This document shows, one piece after another, positions 49,365 through 60,087 of a DNA stretch of 64,000 nt (its first letter is position 1; the number at the start of each line of letters is the position of its first letter). Made by a program: the position numbers and the translations under genes. Below the pieces are notes generated by a model. That model did no database searches, was not told the DNA's origin, and was given only the letters and a program-made list of their open reading frames with translations. Origin of the DNA: Hymenobacter psychrophilus. GTDB taxonomy: Bacteria; Bacteroidota; Bacteroidia; Cytophagales; Hymenobacteraceae. The stretch covers positions 62,001-126,000 of the forward strand of contig NZ_FNOV01000012.1 of the NCBI RefSeq assembly GCF_900107135.1, given 5' to 3'.

Positions 49365-50404
49365 CTGAACGCCGCCAATATTTCGACTCGCAGAACCGCC
49401 CCGTGCCTAACCGCCGCAACCCGCGCGAGGACCAGGGGCGCGACGAAGCCCCCCGCTTCGAGCGCAGCCGCGCCGATGACGGCCGCACCGACGAGCAGTT
49501 CGGTGAGCCGCGCCGCCGCGACGAGGAGCGTCCTGAAGGTCGCCGCGACGAAGGCAGCTACCGGGAGGGTAGCAACCGCGAAGAGGGCCGCCGGCCGTCT
49601 TCCTCCACTTCCTCCGACAAGCCCCGCTACCCCCACCGCCCGGCCCAGGACCGCAGCATTGACATGATTTTCGGGTTACGCCCGATTCTGGAGGCACTGA
49701 GTGCGGGCCGCACGCTGGACAAGATATTCCTGCTGCGCGCCACCAAGAACTCCATGACCCAGGACATCAACGCCCTGGCCCGCGAGGCCAACGTGCCCGT
49801 GTCGATGGTGCCGGTGGAGAAGCTCGACAACATCACCCGCAAGAACCACCAGGGCGCGGTAGCTTTCGTATCGCCCATCGACTACATGCCGCTGGACAAC
49901 ATTCTGGCCGGGCTGTATGAGGAGGGTAAAACGCCCTTGCTGCTGGTACTCGACCGGATTACCGACGTGCGTAACTTTGGCTCGATTGCCCGGAACGCCG
50001 AGTGCTTGGGCGTGCACGCCATTGTGGTGCCCAGCCACGGCGCGGCCCAGATCAACGGCGACGCGCTCAAAACTTCGGCCGGCGCCCTCAACCTGATTCC
50101 GGTCTGCCGCGAGCACAACCTCAAGCAAACCCTCACGTTCCTGCGCGAATCGGGCGTGCAGGTGGTGGCCTGTACCGAGAAGTCGGACGCCAGCCTGGAA
50201 GCAGAAACGGTGGATTTGACCGGCCCGCTAGCCATTCTGATGGGCTCCGAGGAAGACGGCATCAGCCCCGAGTACCTGCGCCTCGCCGACCACAAGCTCC
50301 GCATCCCGATGGCCGGCCAGATTAGCTCCCTGAACGTGTCGGTGGCCAGCGGCATTATGCTGTACGAGGTGCTCCGCCAGCGGCTGGGGGCAGTTAAGGA
50401 GTAA
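49328..50404 (+). CDS. rlmB: 23S rRNA 2'-O-methyltransferase, TrmH/SpoU family (RlmB-like)
   Basis: 358 residues. The first 105 are an unusual, disordered, Arg/Asp/Glu/Pro-rich extension (RRNPREDQGRDEAPRFERSRADD). The substrate-binding domain then starts near 112 (MIFGLRPILEALSAG), and the SPOUT catalytic domain has motif 1 DRITDVRNFGSIARNAECLGV, motif 2 ILMGSEEDGIS and motif 3 IPMAGQISSLNVSVASGIMLYEVLRQR. It should methylate the ribose of G2251 (E. coli numbering) in 23S rRNA. The start codon lies within the upstream GWxTD gene. A shorter start inside the extension cannot be excluded. Confidence 0.88.
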   Translation: MEKRTNRPARPLTERRQYFDSQNRPVPNRRNPREDQGRDEAPRFERSRADDGRTDEQFGEPRRRDEERPEGRRDEGSYREGSNREEGRRPSSSTSSDKPRYPHRPAQDRSIDMIFGLRPILEALSAGRTLDKIFLLRATKNSMTQDINALAREANVPVSMVPVEKLDNITRKNHQGAVAFVSPIDYMPLDNILAGLYEEGKTPLLLVLDRITDVRNFGSIARNAECLGVHAIVVPSHGAAQINGDALKTSAGALNLIPVCREHNLKQTLTFLRESGVQVVACTEKSDASLEAETVDLTGPLAILMGSEEDGISPEYLRLADHKLRIPMAGQISSLNVSVASGIMLYEVLRQRLGAVKE

Positions 50405-50410
50405 AGAAGA

Positions 50411-50506
50411 TTAAAAAAGGCAGTCATCCTGAGCGCAGCGAAGGACCTATAGAAAAGCTATTCTCTATAGGTCCTTCGCTGCGCTCAGGATGACTGCCTT
50501 TTTTAA
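50411..50506. terminator. 42-bp perfect inverted repeat, bidirectional terminator, of the TCATCCTGA family
   Basis: 50411-50452 is the exact reverse complement of 50465-50506; loop 12 bases. Arms start and end with T/A runs, giving a U-tract on both strands, and contain GTCATCCTGAGCGCAGCGAAGGACC. Between convergent rlmB and the gene at 50513. Same element family as 37782-37874. Confidence 0.92.
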
Positions 50507-50512
50507 TCCCCT

Positions 50513-50896
50513 TCACGACAGCAGCCCCGCTTGTTTGGCAGCGGCCAGTAGCTGGGGGGCGTTTTTGAGCGTGGCGGCCACGAAGCGCTTGCCGGATTCC
50601 TTTACCTCGTCGCGGCTTACTTCGTGGGCTTCCTCGCGCACGAACTCGCTTAGCTGCCGGAAAGCCTCGCGTAGCGCCTGATGCCGGGGCTGCTCGGCCC
50701 GCAACTGCTCCTGCACCAAGGCCAGCTGCTCGCGGATTTTCTCGCGGCGCGAGCTGAACACGGAGTTGTGGCCGACGTGCGGACGGATGTGCTCCACCAG
50801 TTCCAGCAGCGGCCGCAGGCGGTGGGCAGTGGCCAGGGCCGAGTCGGCGAGGTGGTCGCGCTTGCGTAGCGGCGGGGTGGAATCGGGCGGAAGCAT
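50513..50896 (-). CDS. Hypothetical helical protein
   Basis: 127 residues from ATG 50896 (a longer frame runs to 50935). Strongly helical, charged: HRLRPLLELVEHIRPHVGHNSVFSSRREKIREQLALVQEQLRAEQ, ending with a short KNAPQLLAAAKQAGLLS. Coiled-coil likely. No signal peptide. No known family recognised. A TACTTTC -7-like box lies about 50 bases upstream. Function unknown. Confidence 0.65.
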   Translation of the reverse strand: MLPPDSTPPLRKRDHLADSALATAHRLRPLLELVEHIRPHVGHNSVFSSRREKIREQLALVQEQLRAEQPRHQALREAFRQLSEFVREEAHEVSRDEVKESGKRFVAATLKNAPQLLAAAKQAGLLS

Positions 50897-51104
50897 GCGG
50901 GGCGGATCAGGAGAAGCGGCGGGCAGGCCAGGCAAGCCCAGCGGGGACTGAAAGTACGCTTAAAGCCGGCAAATTGGCAACCGAAGGCAGCTCGGCCAAA
51001 ACCTTGCACCGCCTTTAGCCGGTTATGATGCGGCAGCCATGCGCGGGCTTACTATCTTGCCGCCGGCGCAGGCCGCATCAGTACACTTTCACTTTCCCCA
51101 ACCC

Positions 51105-52337
51105 ATGACTAAAATTAAGGTAGCCAATCCGGTAGTTGAGCTCGACGGCGACGAGATGACGCGCATCATCTGGAAGTTCATCAAGGACAAGTTGATTACG
51201 CCGTACCTCGAGCTCGATATCAAGTATTACGACTTGGGCATTGAGTACCGCGACGAAACCAACGACCAGGTAACCATCGACGCCGCTAACGCCATCAAGC
51301 AGTATGGCGTGGGCATCAAGTGCGCTACCATCACGCCCGACGAGGAGCGGGTAGTGGAGTTCGGCCTCAAGCAGATGTGGAAGTCGCCGAACGGCACGAT
51401 CCGCAATATTCTGGATGGCACCGTGTTCCGCGAACCGATTGTAATGAGCAACGTGCCCCGACTCGTACCCAACTGGACGGCCCCGATCTGCATCGGCCGC
51501 CACGCGTTCGGCGACCAGTACAAGGCCACCGATTTCGTGACCAAGGGCAAGGGTAAGCTCACCGTGACCTTCACGCCCGAAGACGGCGGCGAGGAGCAGT
51601 CGTTTGAGGTCTACAACTTTAAGGGCGACGGCGTGGCGTTGGCCATGTACAACACCGACGAGAGCATCCGCGGCTTCGCCCACGCCTGCTTCAACCAGGC
51701 CCTGAGCAAAGGCTGGCCGCTGTACCTGAGCACCAAAAATACCATCCTCAAGAAGTACGACGGCCGCTTCAAGGACATCTTTCAGGAGATTTACGAGCAG
51801 GATTATACCGCCAAGTTTCAGGAAGCCGGCATCACCTACGAGCACCGGCTGATTGATGACATGGTGGCCTCGGCCCTGAAATGGCACGGCAACTTCGTGT
51901 GGGCCTGCAAAAACTACGACGGCGACGTGCAGTCCGACACGGTGGCCCAGGGCTTCGGCTCGCTGGGTTTGATGACGTCGGTGCTGGTAACGCCCGACGG
52001 CGACACGATGGAAGCCGAAGCCGCCCACGGCACCGTAACGCGCCATTACCGCGACCATCAAAAAGGCAAGCCCACGAGCACCAACCCCATCGCCAGCATC
52101 TTCGCTTGGACACGCGGCCTGGAGTTCCGCGGCAAGCTCGATAACAACCAGGAACTGATTGATTTCTGCCACACCCTGGAAGCTGTGTGCATTGAAACCG
52201 TAGAAAGCGGCAAAATGACCAAGGATCTGGCCGTCTGCATCCACGGCAACAAAGTGGAGCACGGCCGCGACTACCTCTACACCGAAGAGTTCCTGGCCGC
52301 TTTGGACGAGAATTTGAAAGCAAAACTGGCCAAATAG
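51105..52337 (+). CDS. icd: NADP-dependent isocitrate dehydrogenase
   Basis: 410 residues of the eukaryotic-like (type II) homodimeric enzyme. TRIIWKFIKDKLI near the start, the substrate-binding SPNGTIRNILDGTVFREPI, YDGRFKDIFQEIY, the metal-binding DDMVASALK and VQSDTVAQGFGSLGLMTS, and the NADP-binding GTVTRHYRDHQKG. Converts isocitrate to 2-oxoglutarate in the TCA cycle. Start at ATG 51105 (MTKIKVANPVVELDGDEMTR); the longer frame from 51039 lies over a TATCTTGC promoter-like box. Terminated by a long palindrome. Confidence 0.96.
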   Translation: MTKIKVANPVVELDGDEMTRIIWKFIKDKLITPYLELDIKYYDLGIEYRDETNDQVTIDAANAIKQYGVGIKCATITPDEERVVEFGLKQMWKSPNGTIRNILDGTVFREPIVMSNVPRLVPNWTAPICIGRHAFGDQYKATDFVTKGKGKLTVTFTPEDGGEEQSFEVYNFKGDGVALAMYNTDESIRGFAHACFNQALSKGWPLYLSTKNTILKKYDGRFKDIFQEIYEQDYTAKFQEAGITYEHRLIDDMVASALKWHGNFVWACKNYDGDVQSDTVAQGFGSLGLMTSVLVTPDGDTMEAEAAHGTVTRHYRDHQKGKPTSTNPIASIFAWTRGLEFRGKLDNNQELIDFCHTLEAVCIETVESGKMTKDLAVCIHGNKVEHGRDYLYTEEFLAALDENLKAKLAK

Positions 52338-52349
52338 CGCATAGTTACC

Positions 52350-52418
52350 AGTTGATAAGGCATAGAAAAGCCTGTTATCCGTTGCTTGGATAACAGGCTT
52401 TTCTATGCCCTATCAACT
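52350..52418. terminator. 31-bp-stem bidirectional terminator
   Basis: 52350-52380 pairs with 52388-52418 with a single G-U wobble and a seven-base loop (GTTGCTT). Between convergent icd and manC. Confidence 0.88.
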
Positions 52419-52429
52419 ATGTTCTAAAA

Positions 52430-53557
52430 TCAATTATAACCGGTGCCTTTCTTCGATTTTACATCGGCCAAGAAATCTTTAACGCGCTGTTCTTCAGTAC
52501 GCTTGCAGATAAGCAGCACGTTGTCGTACTCGGCCACAATGTAGCCTTCGAGGCCCTGCACGACCACTAGGCGCTCGGGAGGGGTTTTGATGACGCACTC
52601 GCGGGTGTCGTAGAGCAGGGCGTTGCCGTCGACTACGTTGTCATCGGCGTCGTGCTGGCCCATGCGATGCAGCGAATCCCAGGTGCCGAGGTCGCTCCAG
52701 CCGAAGTCGGCGGGCAGCACGTACACGTTGTCGGCCTTTTCCATCACGCCGTAATCGATGCTGATGTTGCGGCAGAGGCTGTAGGCGCGGGTGATGAACT
52801 CCTCCTCGGCTGGCGTACCGAGTTGCGCACTGCCCTCGTCGAAGACTTCAGCAATGTCGCTCAGGTACTGGTGGAAGGCCTGCACGATGGCATCGGCCCG
52901 CCACACGAAAAGGCCCGAATTCCAGAGAAACTCTCCACTGCTGACGAACATCTGGGCCAGCTCGGCGTTGGGTTTTTCGGTGAAGGTTTTCACCCGGCGC
53001 AGTGCCTTGGGAAAGGAGCCGGCCTCCTGGCCCGGCAGCGTGCGCACATCCCGGGCCGGTACTTCGTCATCAATAAACTGAATGTAGCCGTACCCCGTAT
53101 CGGGGCGTGAGGGCTGAATGCCGAGCGTGATGAGCACATTGTGGCTGCGGGCCCCAACCAGCGCCGTGCGGATGGTCGTGCGAAACTTCTCTTCGTGCAT
53201 CACGGCGTGGTCGGCGGGCGTCACCACAATCACGGCCTCGGGGTCGAGGCGGGCGATGCGGTAGCTGGCGTAGGCGATGCAGGGAGCCGTGTTGCGGCCG
53301 ATGGGCTCACCCAGAATCTGGTTGGCAGCCAACTCGGGCAGGTGCTGCTGCACCAGTTCGATATAGTCGCGGTTAGTAACCACAAATATATTTTCGGGCG
53401 GGCAGATACCTGCAAAGCGGTCCACGGTGAGCTGCAGCATGGAGCGGCCCAGGCCCAGTACATCGTGGAACTGCTTGGGGTGGTGGGTACGACTGAAGGG
53501 CCAGAAACGGCTGCCAATGCCGCCGGCCATCACCACTAAATAGGTATGTTGGTCCAT
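52430..53557 (-). CDS. manC: Mannose-1-phosphate guanylyltransferase
   Basis: 375 residues. N-terminal nucleotidyltransferase signature VVMAGGIGSRFWPFSRTHHPKQF (GGxGxRxxPxxxxxxPKQ), then VTPADHAVM, TGYGYIQF, FTEKPNAELAQMF, NSGLFVWRADAIV and DYGVMEKADNVYVLPADFGWSDLGTWDSL, the ManC/GMP family blocks. Makes GDP-mannose from mannose-1-phosphate and GTP, feeding O-antigen, exopolysaccharide and mannosylation. Start at ATG 53557; the longer frame has no family support. No downstream isomerase domain, so this is the monofunctional type. Confidence 0.93.
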   Translation of the reverse strand: MDQHTYLVVMAGGIGSRFWPFSRTHHPKQFHDVLGLGRSMLQLTVDRFAGICPPENIFVVTNRDYIELVQQHLPELAANQILGEPIGRNTAPCIAYASYRIARLDPEAVIVVTPADHAVMHEEKFRTTIRTALVGARSHNVLITLGIQPSRPDTGYGYIQFIDDEVPARDVRTLPGQEAGSFPKALRRVKTFTEKPNAELAQMFVSSGEFLWNSGLFVWRADAIVQAFHQYLSDIAEVFDEGSAQLGTPAEEEFITRAYSLCRNISIDYGVMEKADNVYVLPADFGWSDLGTWDSLHRMGQHDADDNVVDGNALLYDTRECVIKTPPERLVVVQGLEGYIVAEYDNVLLICKRTEEQRVKDFLADVKSKKGTGYN

Positions 53558-53665
53558 GTAGTCAAGCTCGTTTTCCGGTAAGAAGCCCGGTAGTAGCGGG
53601 CAAGTTATAACATAGTTGAGCGCGAGGGCTGCCATCGGGAGGATGACTGCAGCAAGCCAACTACT

Positions 53666-54802
53666 TTATGCCTCCTCCATCACCAATCGGTTACGATAAA
53701 GGTATAGTAAAGCCCAGGCGGCTATAATGTTAGTCATAGCAAGCGGTAATGTAAGCCCAAACAGGTTGATGAGGAGAAAGCTGATAGAAAGTCCGAATGT
53801 CAGCCTCAGATAATAGTACATGCGTTGACCAATAATCTTAAGGACAGTACCGAATAAGAGCAGTAAACTCATAGTCAATAAAATACCAGTCAATCCGTTA
53901 TTTAATCCACCCACTACTAGAAACCATAGCAGTTCCGGTAGCAGAACAATTATCCATAAAATCATTTTTTGTATGTGCAACCGATATTGCCTCTGAGGAA
54001 AGTTGCGGGCGAAGCGCATGAATTGCATATCGAATTTATTCTCTTGATAGAGCAAGATCACGTGCGATAGCGCAACCCATAAAGCTATTACCCCAAAAAT
54101 TCTGACATCAGTATGTAATTCGTTGAATACACTAAATAACAACACGACACCAGCGAATGATACCAGCTTGGTTACAAGGTAGGCGAAGCGCTTTCTGGCT
54201 ACTATTTCGTATAGGAACAAACTAAAGAGAGGCTTATGCCAGTTCCCCAGCCAAGTTATATTACCTGTTTCAAACGACTCAGCCAGCACTTTGCTTACTG
54301 ACGTAGTATAGTGGTAAGCGCCATAAGTAATAATACCTGTTAAATATATTATGATTAAAAAAGGGGTGAGCCAATAGCCGAAGACAACCCCAACTATTAC
54401 CGCGTAAAGTCCGATAATCAGGATTGGTATCGATATAATAAATTGAGTAACAAACCATGATTGCAGCTGTCGGTTCCAGGGTGCTGAGTTGATGCTATAA
54501 AACAAAAACTGTACATCCATATTACCCAAGCGTTTGCCTACATATTGCCAGCTCTTTAGGCTATAGATGAAAAATACACTGAGAAGTAGTATAACGCCTA
54601 AAGGCTCACTAACTGAGCTAATTACTAGCTTTAAGGCGTTTTGAATAAGCTCCTCGTGCGTAAGATGCGTCTGATTTAAAACGTTTGTATAAAAAAAATT
54701 GATAAATATCAGGATAAAGAGCGTAAGGAGTAAACCAGTATTCTCCCGGTAGAACCCACTGGCAAATATTTTTATCAGGGGGCGAGTCAATGACCTACTC
54801 AT
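53666..54802 (-). CDS. Multi-pass membrane protein, probable ABC exporter permease
   Basis: 378 residues, about nine or ten transmembrane helices, few charged residues, clearly lower in GC than the surroundings (many TAT/AAT/TTA codons). It overlaps the upstream ATP-binding gene by four bases (ATGA), so it is its permease partner by context. No motif names the substrate. The combination of a small ATPase and a hydrophobic partner resembles bacteriocin-immunity or polysaccharide/antibiotic exporters of Bacteroidota, but this is inference. Confidence 0.75.
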   Translation of the reverse strand: MSRSLTRPLIKIFASGFYRENTGLLLTLFILIFINFFYTNVLNQTHLTHEELIQNALKLVISSVSEPLGVILLLSVFFIYSLKSWQYVGKRLGNMDVQFLFYSINSAPWNRQLQSWFVTQFIISIPILIIGLYAVIVGVVFGYWLTPFLIIIYLTGIITYGAYHYTTSVSKVLAESFETGNITWLGNWHKPLFSLFLYEIVARKRFAYLVTKLVSFAGVVLLFSVFNELHTDVRIFGVIALWVALSHVILLYQENKFDMQFMRFARNFPQRQYRLHIQKMILWIIVLLPELLWFLVVGGLNNGLTGILLTMSLLLLFGTVLKIIGQRMYYYLRLTFGLSISFLLINLFGLTLPLAMTNIIAAWALLYLYRNRLVMEEA

Positions 54803-55434
54803 GTGCTATGCTTCACCGTATTATTCTCAACCGAAAGCACTGATAAGGCCGGCAAAACACCTTGGCTGAATACTTGATGCGAGGAGAGCAGAAACATTGT
54901 TCCCTGCTCTTGCTGCTGCGTGGCAATCCACGAGTACAAAACGGGTAGCGCATCGGCATCGAGCGCATTGAGTGGTTCATCCAGCAGAATACATTCAGGC
55001 CGGCCGATAAAGGCCAGAACCAACGACAGTTTCTTGAGCATTCCGCTCGAATAAGTGCTTATCGGGTCATGCACGTAAGAGCTCATCTGCATAGTTTCCA
55101 GATAGAATTCCTCCTGCTTTTCGGGGCCCTGCTTGGCAGATTTAAATAGCTTGATTAACTCAATGCCAGTCAAAAAATCGGGGAATATTGGCTCAGCTTC
55201 CGCGAAGTTCACCGCGCTTCGGTAAGCCACTGATTGCTTCTTGCTATCCGTTTCCTGGTTTAAGATAACATTGCCCTCAAAAGGCGTTATGCCAGCCAAT
55301 GCCTTTAAAAAAGTACTCTTACCCGAGCCATTAGCACCCTGCACCCAATACACACCCGGCGCAATATCGAGCGCATCTACCTGAAGAATAAGGTGATTTT
55401 TATATGACTTCCTGAAATTACATAGCTGTAGCAT
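54799..55434 (-). CDS. ABC transporter ATP-binding protein
   Basis: 211 residues from ATG 55434 (a longer frame is open to 55494). Walker A GANGSGKST, Q-loop region NFAEAEPIF, signature YSSGMLKK (variant of LSGGQ), Walker B ILLDEPLNALD and H-loop SSHQ are all present, so it can hydrolyse ATP. Partner of the permease at 53666 with ATGA overlap. Low GC relative to flanking manC and kdsD, suggesting transfer. Substrate unknown. Confidence 0.9.
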   Translation of the reverse strand: MLQLCNFRKSYKNHLILQVDALDIAPGVYWVQGANGSGKSTFLKALAGITPFEGNVILNQETDSKKQSVAYRSAVNFAEAEPIFPDFLTGIELIKLFKSAKQGPEKQEEFYLETMQMSSYVHDPISTYSSGMLKKLSLVLAFIGRPECILLDEPLNALDADALPVLYSWIATQQQEQGTMFLLSSHQVFSQGVLPALSVLSVENNTVKHST

Positions 55435-55513
55435 TTTAGCCGTGTTGAAGGTTGCTGGCCCTAACGTATGCACCGCTGGGTAATTATACTTCAACTGACA
55501 TTCATGGCCATAC

Positions 55514-56494
55514 CTACACCAGCCCCTCGCGCAGCAAATCGTGCAGATGAATGAAGCCGCTGAAGCGGCCCTGCTCGGTTACCAGCAGTTGGGTAATGTT
55601 GCGGGCCTGCATCCGGGCCAGGGCCTCCACGGCGAAATCGTCTACATCGACCGTAACGGGGCTGGGCGTGAGGATGTCGCGGGCCCGCACGGCGTCGAGG
55701 CGGCCGGCGTGGTCGGTCAGCATGCGGCGCAGGTCGCCGTCGGTGATGATGCCCACCAGCGCACCGCCATCGTCGGCCAGCACAGCGGTGGCGCCGAGGC
55801 GCTTGCCCGAAATTTCGAGAATGATGTCGTGCAGCGGGGCCGATTCGGCTACCTGGGGCTGCTGGTTCTGCCGGCTCAGGTCGCCGACCTTTAGGTAGAG
55901 TTGCTTGCCCAGCGTGCCGCCGGGGTGCAGGTTGGCAAAGTCGTGGCGCGAGAAGTCGCGGCTTTCCAGCAGGCACACGGCCAGCGCGTCGCCCAGGGCC
56001 AGGGCGGCGGTGGTGCTGGTAGTGGGCGCCAGGTTGTGGGGGCAGGCCTCGCGGGTTACTGGCGCGTGCAGAATGAAGTCGGCTTGCTGGGCTAGGTAGG
56101 AATCGGCGTTGCTGACCAGCGCGGCCAGCGGCACGCCCTTGCGCTTGAGCAGCGGCACGAGCACCTTTATTTCGGGCGTGTCGCCCGATTTGCTGATGGC
56201 AATGACGAAATCATCGGCCTGAATCATGCCCAGGTCGCCGTGGATGGCGTCGGCGGCGTGCATGAACAGCGCGGGCGTGCCGGTAGAGTTGAAGGTGGCC
56301 ACCATTTTGCCCGCAATGTGGGCGCTCTTGCCGATGCCCGTGACCACTACGCGGCCGCGGCGGGCCAGAATTGCTTCTACGCATTGTGCAAAATCTGGGC
56401 GTTCGTCGAGGGCCGCGGCGACGCCCTGGATGGCTTCTGCTTCGAGCAGAAGCACTTTTTTTGCGATGCGATGGAGTTCGGTTGGCAGTTTCAA
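55514..56494 (-). CDS. kdsD: KpsF/GutQ-type arabinose-5-phosphate isomerase
   Basis: 326 residues: SIS domain at about 38-170 (RGRVVVTGIGKSAHIAGKMVATFNSTGTPALFMHAADAIHGDLGMI and AISKSGDTPEI) and two CBS domains at about 205-325. Interconverts ribulose-5-phosphate and arabinose-5-phosphate, the first step to Kdo for LPS. The start is a TTG at 56494 (MKLPTELHRIAKK): no ATG or GTG occurs in frame before the SIS core, and the N-terminus matches the family. Divergent from recQ. Confidence 0.92.
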   Translation of the reverse strand: MKLPTELHRIAKKVLLLEAEAIQGVAAALDERPDFAQCVEAILARRGRVVVTGIGKSAHIAGKMVATFNSTGTPALFMHAADAIHGDLGMIQADDFVIAISKSGDTPEIKVLVPLLKRKGVPLAALVSNADSYLAQQADFILHAPVTREACPHNLAPTTSTTAALALGDALAVCLLESRDFSRHDFANLHPGGTLGKQLYLKVGDLSRQNQQPQVAESAPLHDIILEISGKRLGATAVLADDGGALVGIITDGDLRRMLTDHAGRLDAVRARDILTPSPVTVDVDDFAVEALARMQARNITQLLVTEQGRFSGFIHLHDLLREGLV

Positions 56495-56669
56495 TCTAAA
56501 TTTGATAGTGCGGTTCGAAAATCGGGGCCGAAGCGAAGGGGACTATCTGGCCGCGGCCGGCCCCGCCGTTTCGCCTGCCCGGCCTCAAATCCCGGTAAAA
56601 TCCTTAGATTGAGGAAGCGGCCCGAAGTAGCCGCTTTATCAGTCTATCAACTAAACAAGTGTAGTGCGG

Positions 56670-58874
<2,205 letters not shown>

Positions 58875-58913
58875 TGTCTGAGCTGACAGCTGTTAGCTTG
58901 ACGTTCAGATGCT

Positions 58914-58980
58914 GGTAATCAAGCAAAAGCTAAGGGCCTTACTCCAGTGGAGTAAGGCCCTTAGCTTTTGCTTGATTACC
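58914..58980. terminator. 67-bp near-perfect palindrome (33-bp stem), bidirectional terminator
   Basis: 58914-58946 is the exact reverse complement of 58948-58980, with a single central base. Between convergent recQ and the GT2 gene. No strong T-run, so it relies on the stem. Confidence 0.85.
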
Positions 58981-58996
58981 GCTTCGCGTTGCCGTT

Positions 58997-59923
58997 CTAG
59001 TCCTCCATCGTCCGCTTCACGAAGTTGGGGCGGCGGGTGGTTTTGAGGTTGATGCGGTAGATATACTCGCCCACAATACCCAGCCCTAGCATAATGAGGC
59101 CTACGCCAAAGCCGATGGAGATAATGAGCGAGGGGAAGCCGAGCAGGTAATCGTTGTAGAGCAGCTTACGTCCCAGCACGTAGGCCGAGTAGGCGCTGGT
59201 AACCAGAAATACAAGCACCGAAAGCGCCGTGAGCAGGCGGATGGGCAGGTTGGAGAAGGTGACGAAGATGTTGAGTGAATAGGCCAGCAACTTGCCCAAC
59301 GTGTAGCCACTACGGCCCGCCGCCCGCGGCTGGTGCGTTATCGGCACGCTGGCCACGTGGGTCGTCAGCCAGGTCAGGTAGCCGTCGAGGAAGGTGTGGG
59401 AATTGCGCATGTCGAGGCAGGCGCGGGCAATATCGGCCTTCAGCAGCCGGAAGGCCGAGAAGTGCGGATGCAGGTCGGGGATGCCGGCCCGCAGCAGTTG
59501 GCGCATGGCCCGCGAGGCAAAGTTGCGGAAGGGCGAATGCCGCAACTCCTGCGGCACGCCGTACACCACATCAAAGTTACCTTGTTGCTGCCGGGCAATC
59601 AGCTGCTCAATATCGGCGGGGCGGTGCTGTAAATCTTCATCCAGCGTGATGATAAAGCGCCCCTGCGCCTCGCCAAAGCCGCACAGCAAAGCATTGTGTT
59701 GCCCAAAATTGCGCGTCAGGTGCACCGCCCGTACCAGCGCCGGCCCGTACTGCGCCTGCAATGCCCGGATAACGGCCCAGGAGCCCTCGGGCCCGCAGTC
59801 GTAGACGAAAATGATTTCGAACGAGCGGTTGGTGCCGATAAAAAAAGCGTGGAGCTGTGCCGTGAGAGTCACCAGCGTATCCTGGCCCTGGTACACGGGC
59901 ACCACCACCGAGTAGTCGAGCAT
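58997..59923 (-). CDS. GT2 glycosyltransferase of the polyisoprenyl-phosphate type
   Basis: 308 residues. GT-A nucleotide-binding start VVVPVYQGQDTLVTL, the DxD-like TLDEDLQHRPADIEQL, NFGQHNALLCGFGEAQG and YTLGKLLAYSLNIFVTFSNLPIRL, as in DPM1/GtrB-like enzymes that load a sugar onto undecaprenyl phosphate. Two C-terminal transmembrane helices (about 232-255 and 268-292). Likely supplies lipid-linked sugar for LPS or protein glycosylation; a link to ManC (GDP-mannose) and DUF2723 is attractive but unproven. ATG 59923 lies next to a TAACTTCG box. Confidence 0.9.
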   Translation of the reverse strand: MLDYSVVVPVYQGQDTLVTLTAQLHAFFIGTNRSFEIIFVYDCGPEGSWAVIRALQAQYGPALVRAVHLTRNFGQHNALLCGFGEAQGRFIITLDEDLQHRPADIEQLIARQQQGNFDVVYGVPQELRHSPFRNFASRAMRQLLRAGIPDLHPHFSAFRLLKADIARACLDMRNSHTFLDGYLTWLTTHVASVPITHQPRAAGRSGYTLGKLLAYSLNIFVTFSNLPIRLLTALSVLVFLVTSAYSAYVLGRKLLYNDYLLGFPSLIISIGFGVGLIMLGLGIVGEYIYRINLKTTRRPNFVKRTMED

Positions 59924-59928
59924 AAGGG

Positions 59929-59936
59929 CGAAGTTA
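59929..59936 (-). promoter_or_regulatory. -7-like element (TAACTTCG) before the GT2 gene
   Basis: On the minus strand, five bases before ATG 59923; TAnnTTCG variant. Confidence 0.35.
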
Positions 59937-59998
59937 ACGACTGGTAATTATCAGCCCGGTTTGGGGGTGCGTATGGCGCCGACTACAGTGAAAACAAC

Positions 59999-60030
59999 AA
60001 AGCCCGTAGCGGGCGGCCACGGGCTTTATT
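59999..60030. terminator. Terminator of the bacilliredoxin gene
   Basis: AAAGCCCGT (59999-60007) pairs with ACGGGCTTT (60019-60027); lies about 60 bases past the stop of the gene at 60088. Confidence 0.7.
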
Positions 60031-60087
60031 GCGGATATTTTGCACTCAGGTTAGTTGGCTCTGCTCCTAAGCACGAGGCATTGAAAC

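Noticed and set aside
53666..55434. Complete antiphage defence system
   Set aside because: Two genes only, both with transporter features; no nuclease, toxin or sensor domain nearby.
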